The position numbers were made by a program, and so were the translations under genes. From Pseudomonas urmiensis (lineage in GTDB: Bacteria; Pseudomonadota; Gammaproteobacteria; Pseudomonadales; Pseudomonadaceae): a stretch of 64,000 nt of DNA. The notes under the pieces were generated by a model. That model did not search any database and was not told the DNA's origin. It saw nothing but the letters and a program-made list of their open reading frames with translations. Position 1 is the stretch's first letter. Every line of letters begins with the position of its first letter. The stretch is from assembly GCF_014268815.2 (NCBI RefSeq), contig NZ_JABWRE020000001.1:2795001-2859000 (forward strand), in the 5' to 3' direction. Below, piece by piece: positions 27,594 to 36,318 of this stretch.

Positions 27594-28109
27594 ATGACCC
27601 GCCTGCTGCTGCCCCTTGAACACGCCCCGCACACTGCTGCAGCACTGGATGATGACGCCTTGCTGCATGCCCTCAAGCGCCTGCCGCGCCGGGTGCAGCA
27701 AGTGTTTCTGCTCAACCGCCTCGATCAACTGGATTTTGCCGCTATCGCTGCCCGGCTCGATTTGCCCTTGCTCAGTATCGAGCGGCATATGAACCAAGTG
27801 TTGCAGGCCGCTCGCCCGCACGGCGATGGCTTGGCCGGTGTCGCCGGGCAATGGTATGTGCGCTTGCAAAGCCCGCAGGTGACCGCGTGCGAGCGGATTG
27901 ATTTTCGCCGCTGGCTGGATGCAGCGCCCGCGCATCTTGAGGCGTTTCACCAGACCGAGCTGCGCTGGCGCAGCCTGCTCGGCCCAGCGCGACAGTTAGG
28001 CCACGATGACTGGTACCGGCAAGGCCGGGCCGCGTTGTCGCTGGGGGGCTGTTCGATTGCCATTGGGCTGGGCGTCGCAGCCCTGTTCGCCTTGGGTTTC
28101 TGGGCCTGA
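27594..28109 (+). CDS. sigma-region-4-like / FecR N-terminal (DUF4880) / membrane-anchor fusion protein
   Basis: A protein of 171 aa in three parts. Residues ~25-70 (ALKRLPRRVQQVFLLNRL, then FAAIAARLDLPLLSIERHM) look like sigma-70 region 4.2. Residues ~85-130 (GQWYVRLQSPQV, then RIDFRRWLDAAPAHLEAF) match the DUF4880 domain at the N terminus of FecR anti-sigma proteins. The end is a membrane segment (SLGGCSIAIGLGVAALFAL). There is no region 2, so it is not a working sigma factor. ATG 27594 follows AAGGAG. The neighbouring prrF and possible Fur box suggest iron control. Function unknown. Confidence 0.75.
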   Translation: MTRLLLPLEHAPHTAAALDDDALLHALKRLPRRVQQVFLLNRLDQLDFAAIAARLDLPLLSIERHMNQVLQAARPHGDGLAGVAGQWYVRLQSPQVTACERIDFRRWLDAAPAHLEAFHQTELRWRSLLGPARQLGHDDWYRQGRAALSLGGCSIAIGLGVAALFALGFWA

Positions 28110-28121
28110 TTTGTGGGTCGA

Positions 28122-28310
28122 TGAGGTCGCTATCGCGGGGCAAGCCCGCTCCCACGTGCTGTTTCATTGAACACTGACAGCTTCATTGAACACTGTCAGC
28201 TTCATTGAACACTGACAGCTTCATTGAACACTGTCAGCTTCATTGAACACTGTCAGCTTCATTGAACACTGACAGCGTGGGAGCGGGCTTGCCCCGCGAT
28301 AGCGACCTCA
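28122..28310. repeat. perfect 35-bp inverted REP arms enclosing a satellite
   Basis: 28122-28156 and 28276-28310 are exact reverse complements over 35 bases, each containing the REP core and extending into flanking bases (TGAGGTCGCTATCGCGG at the outer end). The space between is almost entirely a 19-bp tandem array. Perfect identity indicates a recent or actively homogenised structure. Confidence 0.95.
28165..28275. repeat. 19-bp tandem satellite, almost six units
   Basis: Units of CATTGAACACTG(A/T)CAGCTT start at 28165, 28184, 28203, 28222, 28241 and 28260, the last being cut at 16 bases. The only variation is A or T at position 13, in the order A, T, A, T, T, A. That change swaps CTGACAG for its own reverse complement CTGTCAG. 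There are no spacers, so this is not a CRISPR. Confidence 0.95.
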
Positions 28311-28408
28311 CTGACACCACGCAACACTTTACCCGCACAACATTCGAACCAACCCCTCCACCGAGGGGTGTACAGTAGCGTCACAACAAAAGCCACAGGA
28401 GTCTGGCA

Positions 28409-29557
28409 ATGACCGTGACGCTGTCCCCCCTGCAGATCGACTGCGATTTCGATTCCGGCAACATTCAGGTGAAGGACGCCAGCGACCCCAGTCGGGTACA
28501 CCTGGCCATCCGCCCTGACAGCCACAGCGACCACTTCCAATGGTTCCACTTCAAGGTCGACGGCTTGACCCCGGGCCACACCCACCACTTCAGCCTCGAC
28601 AACGCCAGCCAGTCTTCCTACGAGAATGCCTGGGATGGCTATCAGGCAGTCGCCTCCTACGATCAGCAAAGCTGGTTCCGCGTGCCCAGCCAGTTCGATG
28701 GCCAGGCCCTGACGTTCCAATTGCAGGCCGAGCAACCGCAGGCCTGGTTCGCCTACTTCGAACCTTATCCGCGCGCCCGCCACAATCAACTGATCGAACG
28801 TGCCCGCCAGCTCCCTGGCGTCGAGCTGTTGGCCAGCGGACGCAGCGTGCAGGGCCGCGATATCCCGCTGCTGCGTGCAGGCGATGGCGCGGCGGGCAAA
28901 CGCAAGCTGTGGCTGATCGCCCAGCAGCACCCCGGCGAGCACATGGCCGAGTGGTTCATGGAGGGCGTGATCGATCGCCTTGAAGCCAACGATGCGAGCA
29001 TCCAGGCGTTGCTCGCAGAGGCCGACCTTTACCTGATCCCTAACATGAACCCTGACGGCGCCTTCCTCGGCCACCTGCGTACCAACTTCAAGGGCAAGGA
29101 TCTGAACCGCGCCTGGCAGGACGCCAGTGTCGAGCTCAGCCCAGAGGTGTTCTTCGCCCAATCGCAGATGAAGCTGTATGGCGTCGATGCCTTCATCGAT
29201 GTGCATGGCGATGAAGAAATCCCCCATGTGTTTACCGCTGCCTGTGAAGGTAACCCTGGGTACACGGCGCGGATCGAGCAGCTCGAGGAGCAGTTCCGCA
29301 GCACCCTGTGCAGCGTCACCAAGGATTTTCAGACCGAGCATGGCTACACCCGCGATCAGCCGGGCCAGGCCAACATGACCTTGGCCTGTAACGCGGTAGG
29401 CCAGATGTATGACTGCCTGTCGCTGACCCTGGAAATGCCGTTCAAGGACCATGACGATGCGCCCAATGCGCGTACCGGGTGGTCGGGCGAGCGTTCCAAG
29501 GCGTTGGCGGCGGCAGTGCTGGAAACCTTGCGCAAAATGGTCAGGGATTTGCGCTGA
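28409..29557 (+). CDS. M14-family zinc carboxypeptidase (cytosolic carboxypeptidase-like)
   Basis: A protein of 382 aa. The N-terminal ~120 residues form a beta-rich domain typical of CCP-type M14 enzymes. The peptidase domain has zinc ligands in QQHPGEHMAEW (HxxE) and in DVHGDEEIPH, substrate-binding NPDG and LNRAW, and the catalytic Glu in LSLTLEMPFK. No signal peptide is seen, so it is probably cytoplasmic. ATG 28409 follows AGGAG. It would remove C-terminal residues from a peptide or protein; the substrate is unknown. It is flanked by REP elements and is probably a single-gene transcript. Confidence 0.88.
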   Translation: MTVTLSPLQIDCDFDSGNIQVKDASDPSRVHLAIRPDSHSDHFQWFHFKVDGLTPGHTHHFSLDNASQSSYENAWDGYQAVASYDQQSWFRVPSQFDGQALTFQLQAEQPQAWFAYFEPYPRARHNQLIERARQLPGVELLASGRSVQGRDIPLLRAGDGAAGKRKLWLIAQQHPGEHMAEWFMEGVIDRLEANDASIQALLAEADLYLIPNMNPDGAFLGHLRTNFKGKDLNRAWQDASVELSPEVFFAQSQMKLYGVDAFIDVHGDEEIPHVFTAACEGNPGYTARIEQLEEQFRSTLCSVTKDFQTEHGYTRDQPGQANMTLACNAVGQMYDCLSLTLEMPFKDHDDAPNARTGWSGERSKALAAAVLETLRKMVRDLR

Positions 29558-29569
29558 CTGTACCGCCCT

Positions 29570-29594
29570 CATCGCGGGGCAAGCCCGCTCCCAC
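29570..29594. repeat. REP element with degenerate partner
   Basis: A REP core at 29570-29594 is followed by a partial partner (GTGGGAGCGG) at about 29622-29631, between the carboxypeptidase and the convergent adhesin gene. Confidence 0.75.
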
Positions 29595-29646
29595 GCATCT
29601 TTGCTTGCGAAATGCACGTAGTGGGAGCGGTGCACGCCCAGCCACC

Positions 29647-30618
29647 TCAGAACTGCACATCAAGGATCACACTGTCGGTGTAACTGGCCGCCGGCGGGCT
29701 TGCCTGGTCCGTGTACACCTTGGCGTTGTAGTTGAACACCTGACTCCCGATGCCAGTCCCCGCGCCGGGGTTTACATCCGCATCGCTACTGGCCCGCCGT
29801 GCGCTGCTCAACATCCCCCAGCGGACATTGCCGGCACTCTTGAAGATGTCGTAAGCCAGATAGTTGTTGGCCGCCGACTTCATCCGCCGCCGCCCATTGA
29901 GCACATTCTGCCCATCATCGAGCCCAACGGTGTAGTTGCTGCCTTTGGTGCAGGCAATATTGATGCTCTGGTTGACCGTACCAAACCCTGCCACCACCGG
30001 CGCACTGGCAAAGCTGATATTAGGCGTGGTGATCTGGCAATCGTTGCTCACCGTCAGGCTGACGGTCAGCGTCTGCACGCCACTGCCGATGTCGCGCCCC
30101 AGGCAGATAGCGCCAATGCCAATGCCTGAGCAGTAGTTCCAGCTCCAGGCGATGTTCAGGGTTTCCTGATACAGCCCGGCGGCCACATTGGCGCCGACCA
30201 CCGTTCGAAAATACAGCGGCACCGACTTGGGCGTGGTGCCACTGAGCAGGCCCAACGCATCGATGATGCCCCCCGGGGCGAAATCGAACTGGGTACCGCG
30301 GGCGATTGGAAACGAGGTGGTGTTGTTGGCATAGATGGTATACGGGATCACATCGCCAGTAGGGCCCACCAGGCCGCTGCGACTGGAGGTAATGGTGGCG
30401 TAGAAGTGGTCGTTGCTGGTCAGCAGCGACAACAGCGAGCCGGTGCATTGCAGGCCGGCGTTGGTGCTGCTGGCCGTCTGCACCGTGCTGCGCACCAGGG
30501 TGGAATTGATGGTGCCAAAGGCGGCCGGCGCGGTCGCCACCGACGAGCACAAGGCCCAGGCCGGAGCGGCTGGCAGCAGCAAGGCGCACAGCAGCGCGCT
30601 GCGGCTGAAGGTGTTCAT
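29647..30618 (-). CDS. Csu-like tip adhesin with two spore-coat-U domains
   Basis: A protein of 323 aa. It has a signal peptide (FSRSALLCALLLPAAPAWA) and two SCPU/fimbrial domains, about residues 22-165 and 175-323. The first carries GTINSTLVRS and LYFRTVVGANVAAGLYQETL; the second ends with the donor-strand-type DSVILDVQF. This two-domain layout is that of CsuE, the tip adhesin of archaic chaperone-usher pili. ATG 30618 overlaps the usher stop as ATGA; a GTG two codons earlier is also possible. It is the last gene of the operon. Adhesion to abiotic surfaces is the likely role. Confidence 0.85.
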   Translation of the reverse strand: MNTFSRSALLCALLLPAAPAWALCSSVATAPAAFGTINSTLVRSTVQTASSTNAGLQCTGSLLSLLTSNDHFYATITSSRSGLVGPTGDVIPYTIYANNTTSFPIARGTQFDFAPGGIIDALGLLSGTTPKSVPLYFRTVVGANVAAGLYQETLNIAWSWNYCSGIGIGAICLGRDIGSGVQTLTVSLTVSNDCQITTPNISFASAPVVAGFGTVNQSINIACTKGSNYTVGLDDGQNVLNGRRRMKSAANNYLAYDIFKSAGNVRWGMLSSARRASSDADVNPGAGTGIGSQVFNYNAKVYTDQASPPAASYTDSVILDVQF

Positions 30619-32957
30619 TGGCACACCAGCGGGCCGATCAATGGGATGGGCCCCTGCCCTTCAGGCAGATCGAATTCAACCTGACACGGGCCGCCATCCG
30701 CCACGTCGACCTGCAAGCGGTTGTGCGCCGAGAGGTTCTCCAGGTAGACCAAGCCATCCCAGCCCACCACTGCCTGGGCGCCGCTGTGGGCGTCGGTCAC
30801 GCGGCTGCCAAGCTTGAGCACCTGCTGCCTGGCGTCGACCAGCACGATGCTCGCCGCCAGCACCTGCTTGAGCGGGAACTCCAGCAGATAGCCGCTACCA
30901 CGCCGCACCGCCACGCGCTGCTCGACCTGTGGCGCGAGGATGTCGGCGGGCAGCTCCATCGGATCGATCTCGTACTTGCCGCGGTAATAACCGCTGCTGT
31001 ACGGCACCAGCAGATGGCCTTTGCTATCGGTGCGCCCAATCAGCTGGTTTTCATAGCGCACCGGCACGTCGGCATAGCCGCTGGTGCTGACCACGACAAA
31101 GGCATCGTCGATGCGGTTGGCGGCAAACACCCCGGCATCCATCCACACCAGCGAGCCACTGGCGTCGGCCCAGCGGGTCATCGAACCACTGCTGCCATAG
31201 GCCCCTGCCTGCAGTTGTACCGACTGCAGACGCCAGGTGACGTCGGCCTGGCGATAGGCCTCGCGGTCACCGTCGGCATAGCCCAGGTTAAAACCAACAC
31301 CGCCTTCTACTGGCACCGCGCGGCTGTAGTTGACCCGTTGCAAGCGTTCGCCGTCCGCGCTGCGCTCCATGCTCAGGGCCAGGGTGCCGCGCAGGTCGAA
31401 CGGGATCACCCACTGCGCCTGCACTGCCCACTGGCTGTCACCGACTTCGCGGTTGGCCGACAGGTACAAGCTGCTGTTGCCCCACAGCGGCTTGCTCCAA
31501 CTGAGGTTGATCAGGCGGGTGCGTGAGCCGTCGCCAGCGCGCACGTCGAAGTAGCCCGCGCCAAGGCTGCCATAGCTGTCCAGGTTCAGGCTCAGGGTGA
31601 CCTGCTCGCTGCGTTGCGACAGGCGCATGTAGGGGGTGTCGACCCGCGACAGGTCGGCATACTCGCCATGGCGTTGCAGGCGCTGGTAATTGAAGCCCAG
31701 CCGCTGGCTGTTGTACTGATAGCCCAGGGCCACCTGCTGGCCCTGCTCGCCTTCGAAACGGCTTTGCGCCACTGCGGCATTGAGCACGCCAAAGGTGCCC
31801 AGGCGCATGTTGCCGCCCAGGCCACCGAGCATCAGCGACTCGGCGCTTTCAAGGTGGCTTTCGAGGGTGAAATTATCGCTCAGGCCATGGCGCAGGCTGG
31901 CCGAGGCGACGCCTGGGCCGTAGCTGAAATCGCGCAGCGCATAGTCGCGACGCAGGCTACCGGCGGCCAGGGAGAAATCGCTCAAGCCCTTGGCCAGCAA
32001 ACTGCTGGTGACGTAGAACGGCAAGGTGGTCGAAACCTGTCGGCCCAAGGCATCGGTGGTGACCACCACTGCCTCGCCCGCACCATTGATGAAGGGCACA
32101 TTGGTCAGGGTGTACGGCCCAGGCTGCAGCTCGGTGGTGCTGGTCTTGTAGCCGTTGATGAACAGGTCCAGCGACGTCGGCACCGCCGCTTCACCGGCAA
32201 AGGCCGGCAAGGGATAGGTGACCAGGTCGGGACGCGCGCCAAAGTCGCGCGACAGCTGCACACCGCCGACCCGCACCGAGCTGGTCCAGGGCAAGGCGCC
32301 GGTGATCACATCCCCGGCTTCGAATGTCAGCAGGCGCTGTTCGTCGGTGTAGCGCCAGGTAGTGTCATAGCGCAAAAAGCCCTGGCGGCTATCGTCCTCA
32401 GGTGCCCCATTGAATGACTGACGCCACTGCCCGGTCGTGGCGAAGGTGCCCCAGCTGTCGAACAGGCGCAGCTCGTTCCAGGCCGCCAGGTAGGTGCCGC
32501 CTTCATCGGTGTCGTTCAGGTACAGGTCGTAGTTGAACAGTGCGCCGAAGCTGCTGCGCGCATCGCTGGCCGGGTACAGGTTGCGAGCACCGACCTGCTG
32601 CCCTGGCAACCAGGCGGCGGGCACCTGCAACAGCAGCCGTTGATTCTGGCTATCGTAGTCGCTGTGCAGCGCCGCAACGCTATCCAGCGCGATTTCGCCC
32701 TGCGGCGTACCCGGCAGGCTGATGCCCGCGGCACTGAGCGCCGCACTGTCGATGAACAAACGCCCGGCACGCTGTTGCACGGGCACCAACTCAGCCTTGG
32801 GCATCTGGTTCACCAACAGGTCGAGGTACAGCGTGGCGTCGGCAATGGCGGCGGTTTCGCTGGGCGGCGGCGGCAGCTCGTTGGCCACGCCAAGGCCCGG
32901 CCCCATCAGCAACAGGCCTAAGCACACGCGGCATGTCGCCTGCGACACGCATTTCAC
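30615..32957 (-). CDS. archaic-type fimbrial usher (CsuD-like)
   Basis: A protein of 780 aa, the outer-membrane pore for pilus assembly. After a short signal peptide come an N-terminal periplasmic domain (LYLDLLVNQ), a large barrel with a plug region (PGPYTLTNVPFINGAGEAVVV, split around residues 285-305), and C-terminal domains (YRGKYEIDPMELPADI). The length of ~780 is shorter than gamma-type ushers and fits the archaic/Csu group. The start is probably GTG 32957 with GGAAG upstream; no better in-frame ATG exists. It overlaps the adhesin gene by 4 bases. Confidence 0.88.
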   Translation of the reverse strand: MKCVSQATCRVCLGLLLMGPGLGVANELPPPPSETAAIADATLYLDLLVNQMPKAELVPVQQRAGRLFIDSAALSAAGISLPGTPQGEIALDSVAALHSDYDSQNQRLLLQVPAAWLPGQQVGARNLYPASDARSSFGALFNYDLYLNDTDEGGTYLAAWNELRLFDSWGTFATTGQWRQSFNGAPEDDSRQGFLRYDTTWRYTDEQRLLTFEAGDVITGALPWTSSVRVGGVQLSRDFGARPDLVTYPLPAFAGEAAVPTSLDLFINGYKTSTTELQPGPYTLTNVPFINGAGEAVVVTTDALGRQVSTTLPFYVTSSLLAKGLSDFSLAAGSLRRDYALRDFSYGPGVASASLRHGLSDNFTLESHLESAESLMLGGLGGNMRLGTFGVLNAAVAQSRFEGEQGQQVALGYQYNSQRLGFNYQRLQRHGEYADLSRVDTPYMRLSQRSEQVTLSLNLDSYGSLGAGYFDVRAGDGSRTRLINLSWSKPLWGNSSLYLSANREVGDSQWAVQAQWVIPFDLRGTLALSMERSADGERLQRVNYSRAVPVEGGVGFNLGYADGDREAYRQADVTWRLQSVQLQAGAYGSSGSMTRWADASGSLVWMDAGVFAANRIDDAFVVVSTSGYADVPVRYENQLIGRTDSKGHLLVPYSSGYYRGKYEIDPMELPADILAPQVEQRVAVRRGSGYLLEFPLKQVLAASIVLVDARQQVLKLGSRVTDAHSGAQAVVGWDGLVYLENLSAHNRLQVDVADGGPCQVEFDLPEGQGPIPLIGPLVCQ

Positions 32958-33016
32958 ACACGGCTTCCAGCCATTGTCGGGTCCTCCATGGCCCCTGACG
33001 TCGTTTCACGATTGCT

Positions 33017-33793
33017 TCAACGGCCCTGGCTGATCGCCTGGGCCGCATCCTGTCCATTGACCCGGCCCTTGAGCACGCTGGCGGCACTCGGCGCGCTCGG
33101 TGCCGGCCAGCGCATGCTGGCGCCGGGCAACACATAGCCGAGCAGGCCCTCGACCACTGGCGTATCCCGGCCGCCCTGCTGCAACACCACATCAGTCAGG
33201 CGCGCATGCACCGGCCCTGTGTTGCGCAGCTCAAGGTAGGGCTTGCCTTGCACGCTGACCGGGCGCCAGCTCAGTTGCGGCTTGCCGACGCCCTCGGCGC
33301 TGCGCTTGCCTTCAGGGTCGGGCTTACCCCACAAGCCTTCGCCGTAGACGAACAGCGGCACCGAATAGCGCATTTGCAGGCGGATCGCCGCCAGGGTGCC
33401 TGCGCTAGGCGCATCGGCCGGCAGCGGCGAGGGGATTTCATCGATGATGATCCGGTAGGCCTGCTCCTGGCCGGCCGGTGAAGTGCCGGTACGGGTCAGG
33501 CGGATCAGCTGTTTTTGCCCTGGCGCGATATTGGCCACCGGCGGGCTGCCGATGATCTCGCGCTGGGCCTGAAACTGCTCCTGGTACTCGCCCTGGCGCC
33601 AGGCGAATACCCGCACTTGCAAGCTGGCCGGCGCCGTGCCGCGGTTTTCCAGCCACAGTGCGCCGGCCTTCTGGTCAGCTTCGAGCACCGGGTCGATCGG
33701 CCAGATCAGCACCGAGGTGGCGGCCCCTGCTGGCACACTGGCCAGCAGCAGCAAACCGATCAATGTTCGCGCCCATTTTGCGCCTGCCCCCAT
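33017..33793 (-). CDS. periplasmic pilus chaperone (CsuC-like)
   Basis: A protein of 258 aa. It has a signal peptide (WARTLIGLLLLASVPAGAA) and two Ig-like domains of the PapD fold: strand A1 LIWPIDPVLEADQKAGALWLENRG, given here in part as LIWPIDPVLEADQ, then the conserved PPVANIAPGQKQLIRLTR and YRIIIDEIP. It would hold pilus subunits by donor-strand complementation and pass them to the usher. ATG 33793 follows GGAGA. It lies between the subunit genes and the usher. Confidence 0.9.
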   Translation of the reverse strand: MGAGAKWARTLIGLLLLASVPAGAATSVLIWPIDPVLEADQKAGALWLENRGTAPASLQVRVFAWRQGEYQEQFQAQREIIGSPPVANIAPGQKQLIRLTRTGTSPAGQEQAYRIIIDEIPSPLPADAPSAGTLAAIRLQMRYSVPLFVYGEGLWGKPDPEGKRSAEGVGKPQLSWRPVSVQGKPYLELRNTGPVHARLTDVVLQQGGRDTPVVEGLLGYVLPGASMRWPAPSAPSAASVLKGRVNGQDAAQAISQGR

Positions 33794-33829
33794 GCTGCTC
33801 TCCTTCGCTCGTTGTGATTGATCCAGGCT

Positions 33830-34333
33830 TCACCAGGTCACCGTCACCTGCACCACATCGGTGTAGGTCCCGGCCGGCAGCGTGCCGCTCAACTGGGTGC
33901 GCCCGTACACCGGCAGCTTGATCGCCGTCGGGTCGCTGTAGCTCACGCTCACGCTCTGGCCAATCGCCAGGGCCTGGCTCAGGGCGGCGTCGCGATAGAG
34001 CTGGTAGGCGAGCAACTGGCTGCCGCCATTGCGTTTGAGGTTGCGGCTGCCGCTGGCGCTGTTCTGGCCGCCATCCAGGCTCATGCTCAGCGCCACCCCC
34101 GGGGTGCACTGGAAGGTCACCGTGGTGCCACCCAACGAGGTGCTCAGGGTGGCGGTGGACAGCGCCGACTGGCTGCCGAAATTCAGCACGCCATAGTTGC
34201 TCACCCCGCCCACCACCAGGCAGCCAGCGACAATCTGCGCGCTGACCTGGAAAGTGCTGCTGGTCACCGCCCCCAGCGGCAAGGCCATCAGCAGGCCGAG
34301 GGCGCCGACGCCACTGCGCAGCCAGGCGCTCAT
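33830..34333 (-). CDS. SCPU-domain pilus subunit (fourth)
   Basis: A protein of 167 aa. It has a signal peptide (GVGALGLLMALPLGA) and one spore-coat-U domain with two Cys (CLVVGGVSNYGVLNFGS, FQCTPGVALSMSLDGG) and the family end PAGTYTDVVQVTVTW. It is secreted and polymerised by the chaperone and usher encoded just downstream. ATG 34333 is 3 bases after the stop of the previous subunit gene. It corresponds to one of the minor subunits CsuA/CsuB. Confidence 0.85.
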   Translation of the reverse strand: MSAWLRSGVGALGLLMALPLGAVTSSTFQVSAQIVAGCLVVGGVSNYGVLNFGSQSALSTATLSTSLGGTTVTFQCTPGVALSMSLDGGQNSASGSRNLKRNGGSQLLAYQLYRDAALSQALAIGQSVSVSYSDPTAIKLPVYGRTQLSGTLPAGTYTDVVQVTVTW

Positions 34334-34336
34334 GGC

Positions 34337-34870
34337 TCAGAACGTCAGCTCGACTGCCACCGTGTCGGTATAGGTGCCTGCCGGCAGCCCGGCCTTGCCA
34401 CGCGCCTGGCCATACAGGTTGACGGTCTGCGCCACGCCCGTGCTGGTCGGCAAGGTGATGGTGCCGTCGATGGCCAGCACCTGGGTGTGGCCGGCATCGG
34501 TGTAGAAGTCGTACGGCACGAAGTTGCCGCTGCCATCGGCCAGGGCGCGGGTGCCACCGGTCGACTGGCCGTCATGGGCGCCGGCGCGCACGCGGATCGA
34601 AGGCACCGTGCCATTGGAGCAGAGAATGCTCATGGCGCCACCGCCCGGGCCGAGTACCTGGGCATTGGCAGTACCGAACAAGGCGTCCTGGGTACCGAAG
34701 TTGAGGCTACCGAAGTTCAGCCCCGAGGTGCCGGCGCTGCCGTTGACCTGGCAGGCGGCGGTCAGGGTCAGGGTCGAGTTGATCGTGCCGGTGACGGTCG
34801 CGGCCTGGGCCTGGGACGCCAAGGCCAGACCGAGGCCAGCGAGGATGGAGCAAGTGACATGAGTGCGCAT
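34337..34870 (-). CDS. SCPU-domain pilus subunit, CsuA/B-like (probable major subunit)
   Basis: A protein of 177 aa. It has a signal peptide (CSILAGLGLALASQAQA) then one spore-coat-U domain: GTINSTLTLTAACQVNG, LNFGSLNFGTQDALF, MSILCSNGTVPSIRV, ending GLPAGTYTDTVAVELTF. TINSTLTLTAACQV and the Gly-rich middle resemble the major subunit CsuA/B more than the three neighbours do, so I think this one builds the pilus shaft. That ranking is inference. Confidence 0.85.
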   Translation of the reverse strand: MRTHVTCSILAGLGLALASQAQAATVTGTINSTLTLTAACQVNGSAGTSGLNFGSLNFGTQDALFGTANAQVLGPGGGAMSILCSNGTVPSIRVRAGAHDGQSTGGTRALADGSGNFVPYDFYTDAGHTQVLAIDGTITLPTSTGVAQTVNLYGQARGKAGLPAGTYTDTVAVELTF

Positions 34871-34887
34871 CGGAATCTCCTTGGGTG

Positions 34888-35424
34888 TTACCAGTCCAGG
34901 GTCACGCTCAGGGTGTCGCGGTACAGGCCTGCGGGCAGTGCGCGCGGTTGCGCGACCACCACGCCGTAGATCGGGATGGGGATCTGTCGGGTGCTGCTGA
35001 TGGTGAAAGTGCGCGCCTGGCCGACCCCATAACGGTTATTGCCATTGGGGTCGACGGCCAGTTGATAGGGGATCAGTTCGCGACCATTACTCAAGCGGCG
35101 CACGCCATCGCCGCCATTCTGGCCGCCATTGATACGCACGCTGAAAGCGCGCACCGACGGCGTGCAACTGATCTGCAACCCGCCCTCACCGCCCGCCTCG
35201 TCGACCCGGCCTTGCAGGGGCTGGTCCCAGCTTGGCCCGCGGGCGCCGAAATCCATCACACCGGGGTTACCCAAGGTGGCCGGTTGCTGCGGGTCGCTGC
35301 TGATCTGGCAGGCCGCGCTGATCACCAGGCGCGCCTCGATAAACCCCGTGGTGGTGCCATGCACCACTGAGCTGGGCAACAGCAGCGGGCCGAGGGTCAG
35401 CAGCAGGAACGAGGTGCGGTTCAT
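34888..35424 (-). CDS. SCPU-domain pilus subunit (second)
   Basis: A protein of 178 aa. It has a signal peptide (SFLLLTLGPLLLPSSVVHG) and one spore-coat-U domain with FIEARLVISAACQISSD, GVMDFGARG, LQISCTPSVRAFSVRINGG and the end LPAGLYRDTLSVTLDW. It is divergent enough from the other three subunits to be a distinct minor component rather than a recent duplicate. A 17-base gap separates it from the CsuA/B-like gene. Confidence 0.83.
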   Translation of the reverse strand: MNRTSFLLLTLGPLLLPSSVVHGTTTGFIEARLVISAACQISSDPQQPATLGNPGVMDFGARGPSWDQPLQGRVDEAGGEGGLQISCTPSVRAFSVRINGGQNGGDGVRRLSNGRELIPYQLAVDPNGNNRYGVGQARTFTISSTRQIPIPIYGVVVAQPRALPAGLYRDTLSVTLDW

Positions 35425-35454
35425 CGGGCGGCGTCCTTGTCCATGGCGATATCC

Positions 35455-35982
35455 CTACCAGGTGAGCGTGACTTTGAGCAGGTCGGCGTACAGGCCTGGG
35501 CGTGGCACCCAGGCCAGTCGGTCGATCCGCGCGTAGAGCGGAAGTTGCGCCGAACCGCTGTCCGGCACCCGCGCCGCGTGCGCCACACCGACGCTCAACG
35601 GTTGGCGCCAGGCGGCATCGCGGTAAAGACGGTAAGGAATGGGCTTGGCCTGGCGGTCGTCGCTGGCCAGAAAACGCAGTTCGCCAACGCCGCCATGCTG
35701 GCCGCCGTCGACGCGGATCTGATAAGGCGTATCAGGGTTGCACTCCAGCCGCGGTGGGCGCTGGCTGAGCAGCACGCCGGACAACGGCGCGCCCGGCCCG
35801 TCCAGCCGCGCAACCGCGCCCAGGTCGATGCGACCCAGCGCTTGCGCGCCAACGTCGCGCTGCTGGTTGACCAGCATGCAGCCGCGCTGCACCTGGACCC
35901 GCACTTCGACCAAAAAGTCCGCCGCCAGGGTGCTCGCGCTTAACAGCAGGCCCGACAACACGGCCAGAAAGCGTCTCGTCAC
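35455..35982 (-). CDS. SCPU-domain pilus subunit (first gene of the operon)
   Basis: A protein of 175 aa. It has a signal peptide (FLAVLSGLLLSASTLAA) and one spore-coat-U domain with VQVQRGCMLVNQQ, IDLGAVARLDGPG, PRLECNPDTPYQIRVDGG and the end PRPGLYADLLKVTLTW. The start is GTG 35982 with AGGAATATCGAG upstream; I saw no in-frame ATG. It leads the operon, so the promoter must lie between 35983 and the phytochrome gene. Confidence 0.82.
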   Translation of the reverse strand: MTRRFLAVLSGLLLSASTLAADFLVEVRVQVQRGCMLVNQQRDVGAQALGRIDLGAVARLDGPGAPLSGVLLSQRPPRLECNPDTPYQIRVDGGQHGGVGELRFLASDDRQAKPIPYRLYRDAAWRQPLSVGVAHAARVPDSGSAQLPLYARIDRLAWVPRPGLYADLLKVTLTW

Positions 35983-36318
35983 CTCGATATTCCTGTCTGT
36001 AGGTACTGAGCTTGAGGGTAGCAGCCGGGGGAGATAGCGCCGGGCTCGGCGGCCCCTTCCTTGGCATTAATAACAAGGGGTTAGCGCAGGTTTGGTAGGG
36101 GCTGGAGGCCATCATCGCGGGGCGAGCCCGCGCCTACAGAGGGCACGATCTGTTGTTGTGAAAGAATTTTCTGACACAGCGGCAGAACCCCTGAACTTAT
36201 CAGCCCTCAAATGGCCATATGCCGGCAAAGCAGACGACATTCTGATACCGTGCATGTGAAACATCCTGTGCCATGCGCATTCCGCCATGCGCGGACGGAA
36301 CCGACAGGAGAACCTCTT
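35983..36318. other. divergent intergenic region, pilus operon / phytochrome gene
   Basis: 336 bases hold the promoters for both directions but no convincing -35/-10 pair was seen. A REP core lies at 36113-36136. AGGAGA at 36306-36311 is the ribosome site for the TTG start of the phytochrome gene. Confidence 0.6.

Noticed and set aside
28165..28275. CRISPR-like array of short repeats.
   Set aside because: The units are contiguous 19-mers with no spacers and no cas genes nearby; it is a satellite.
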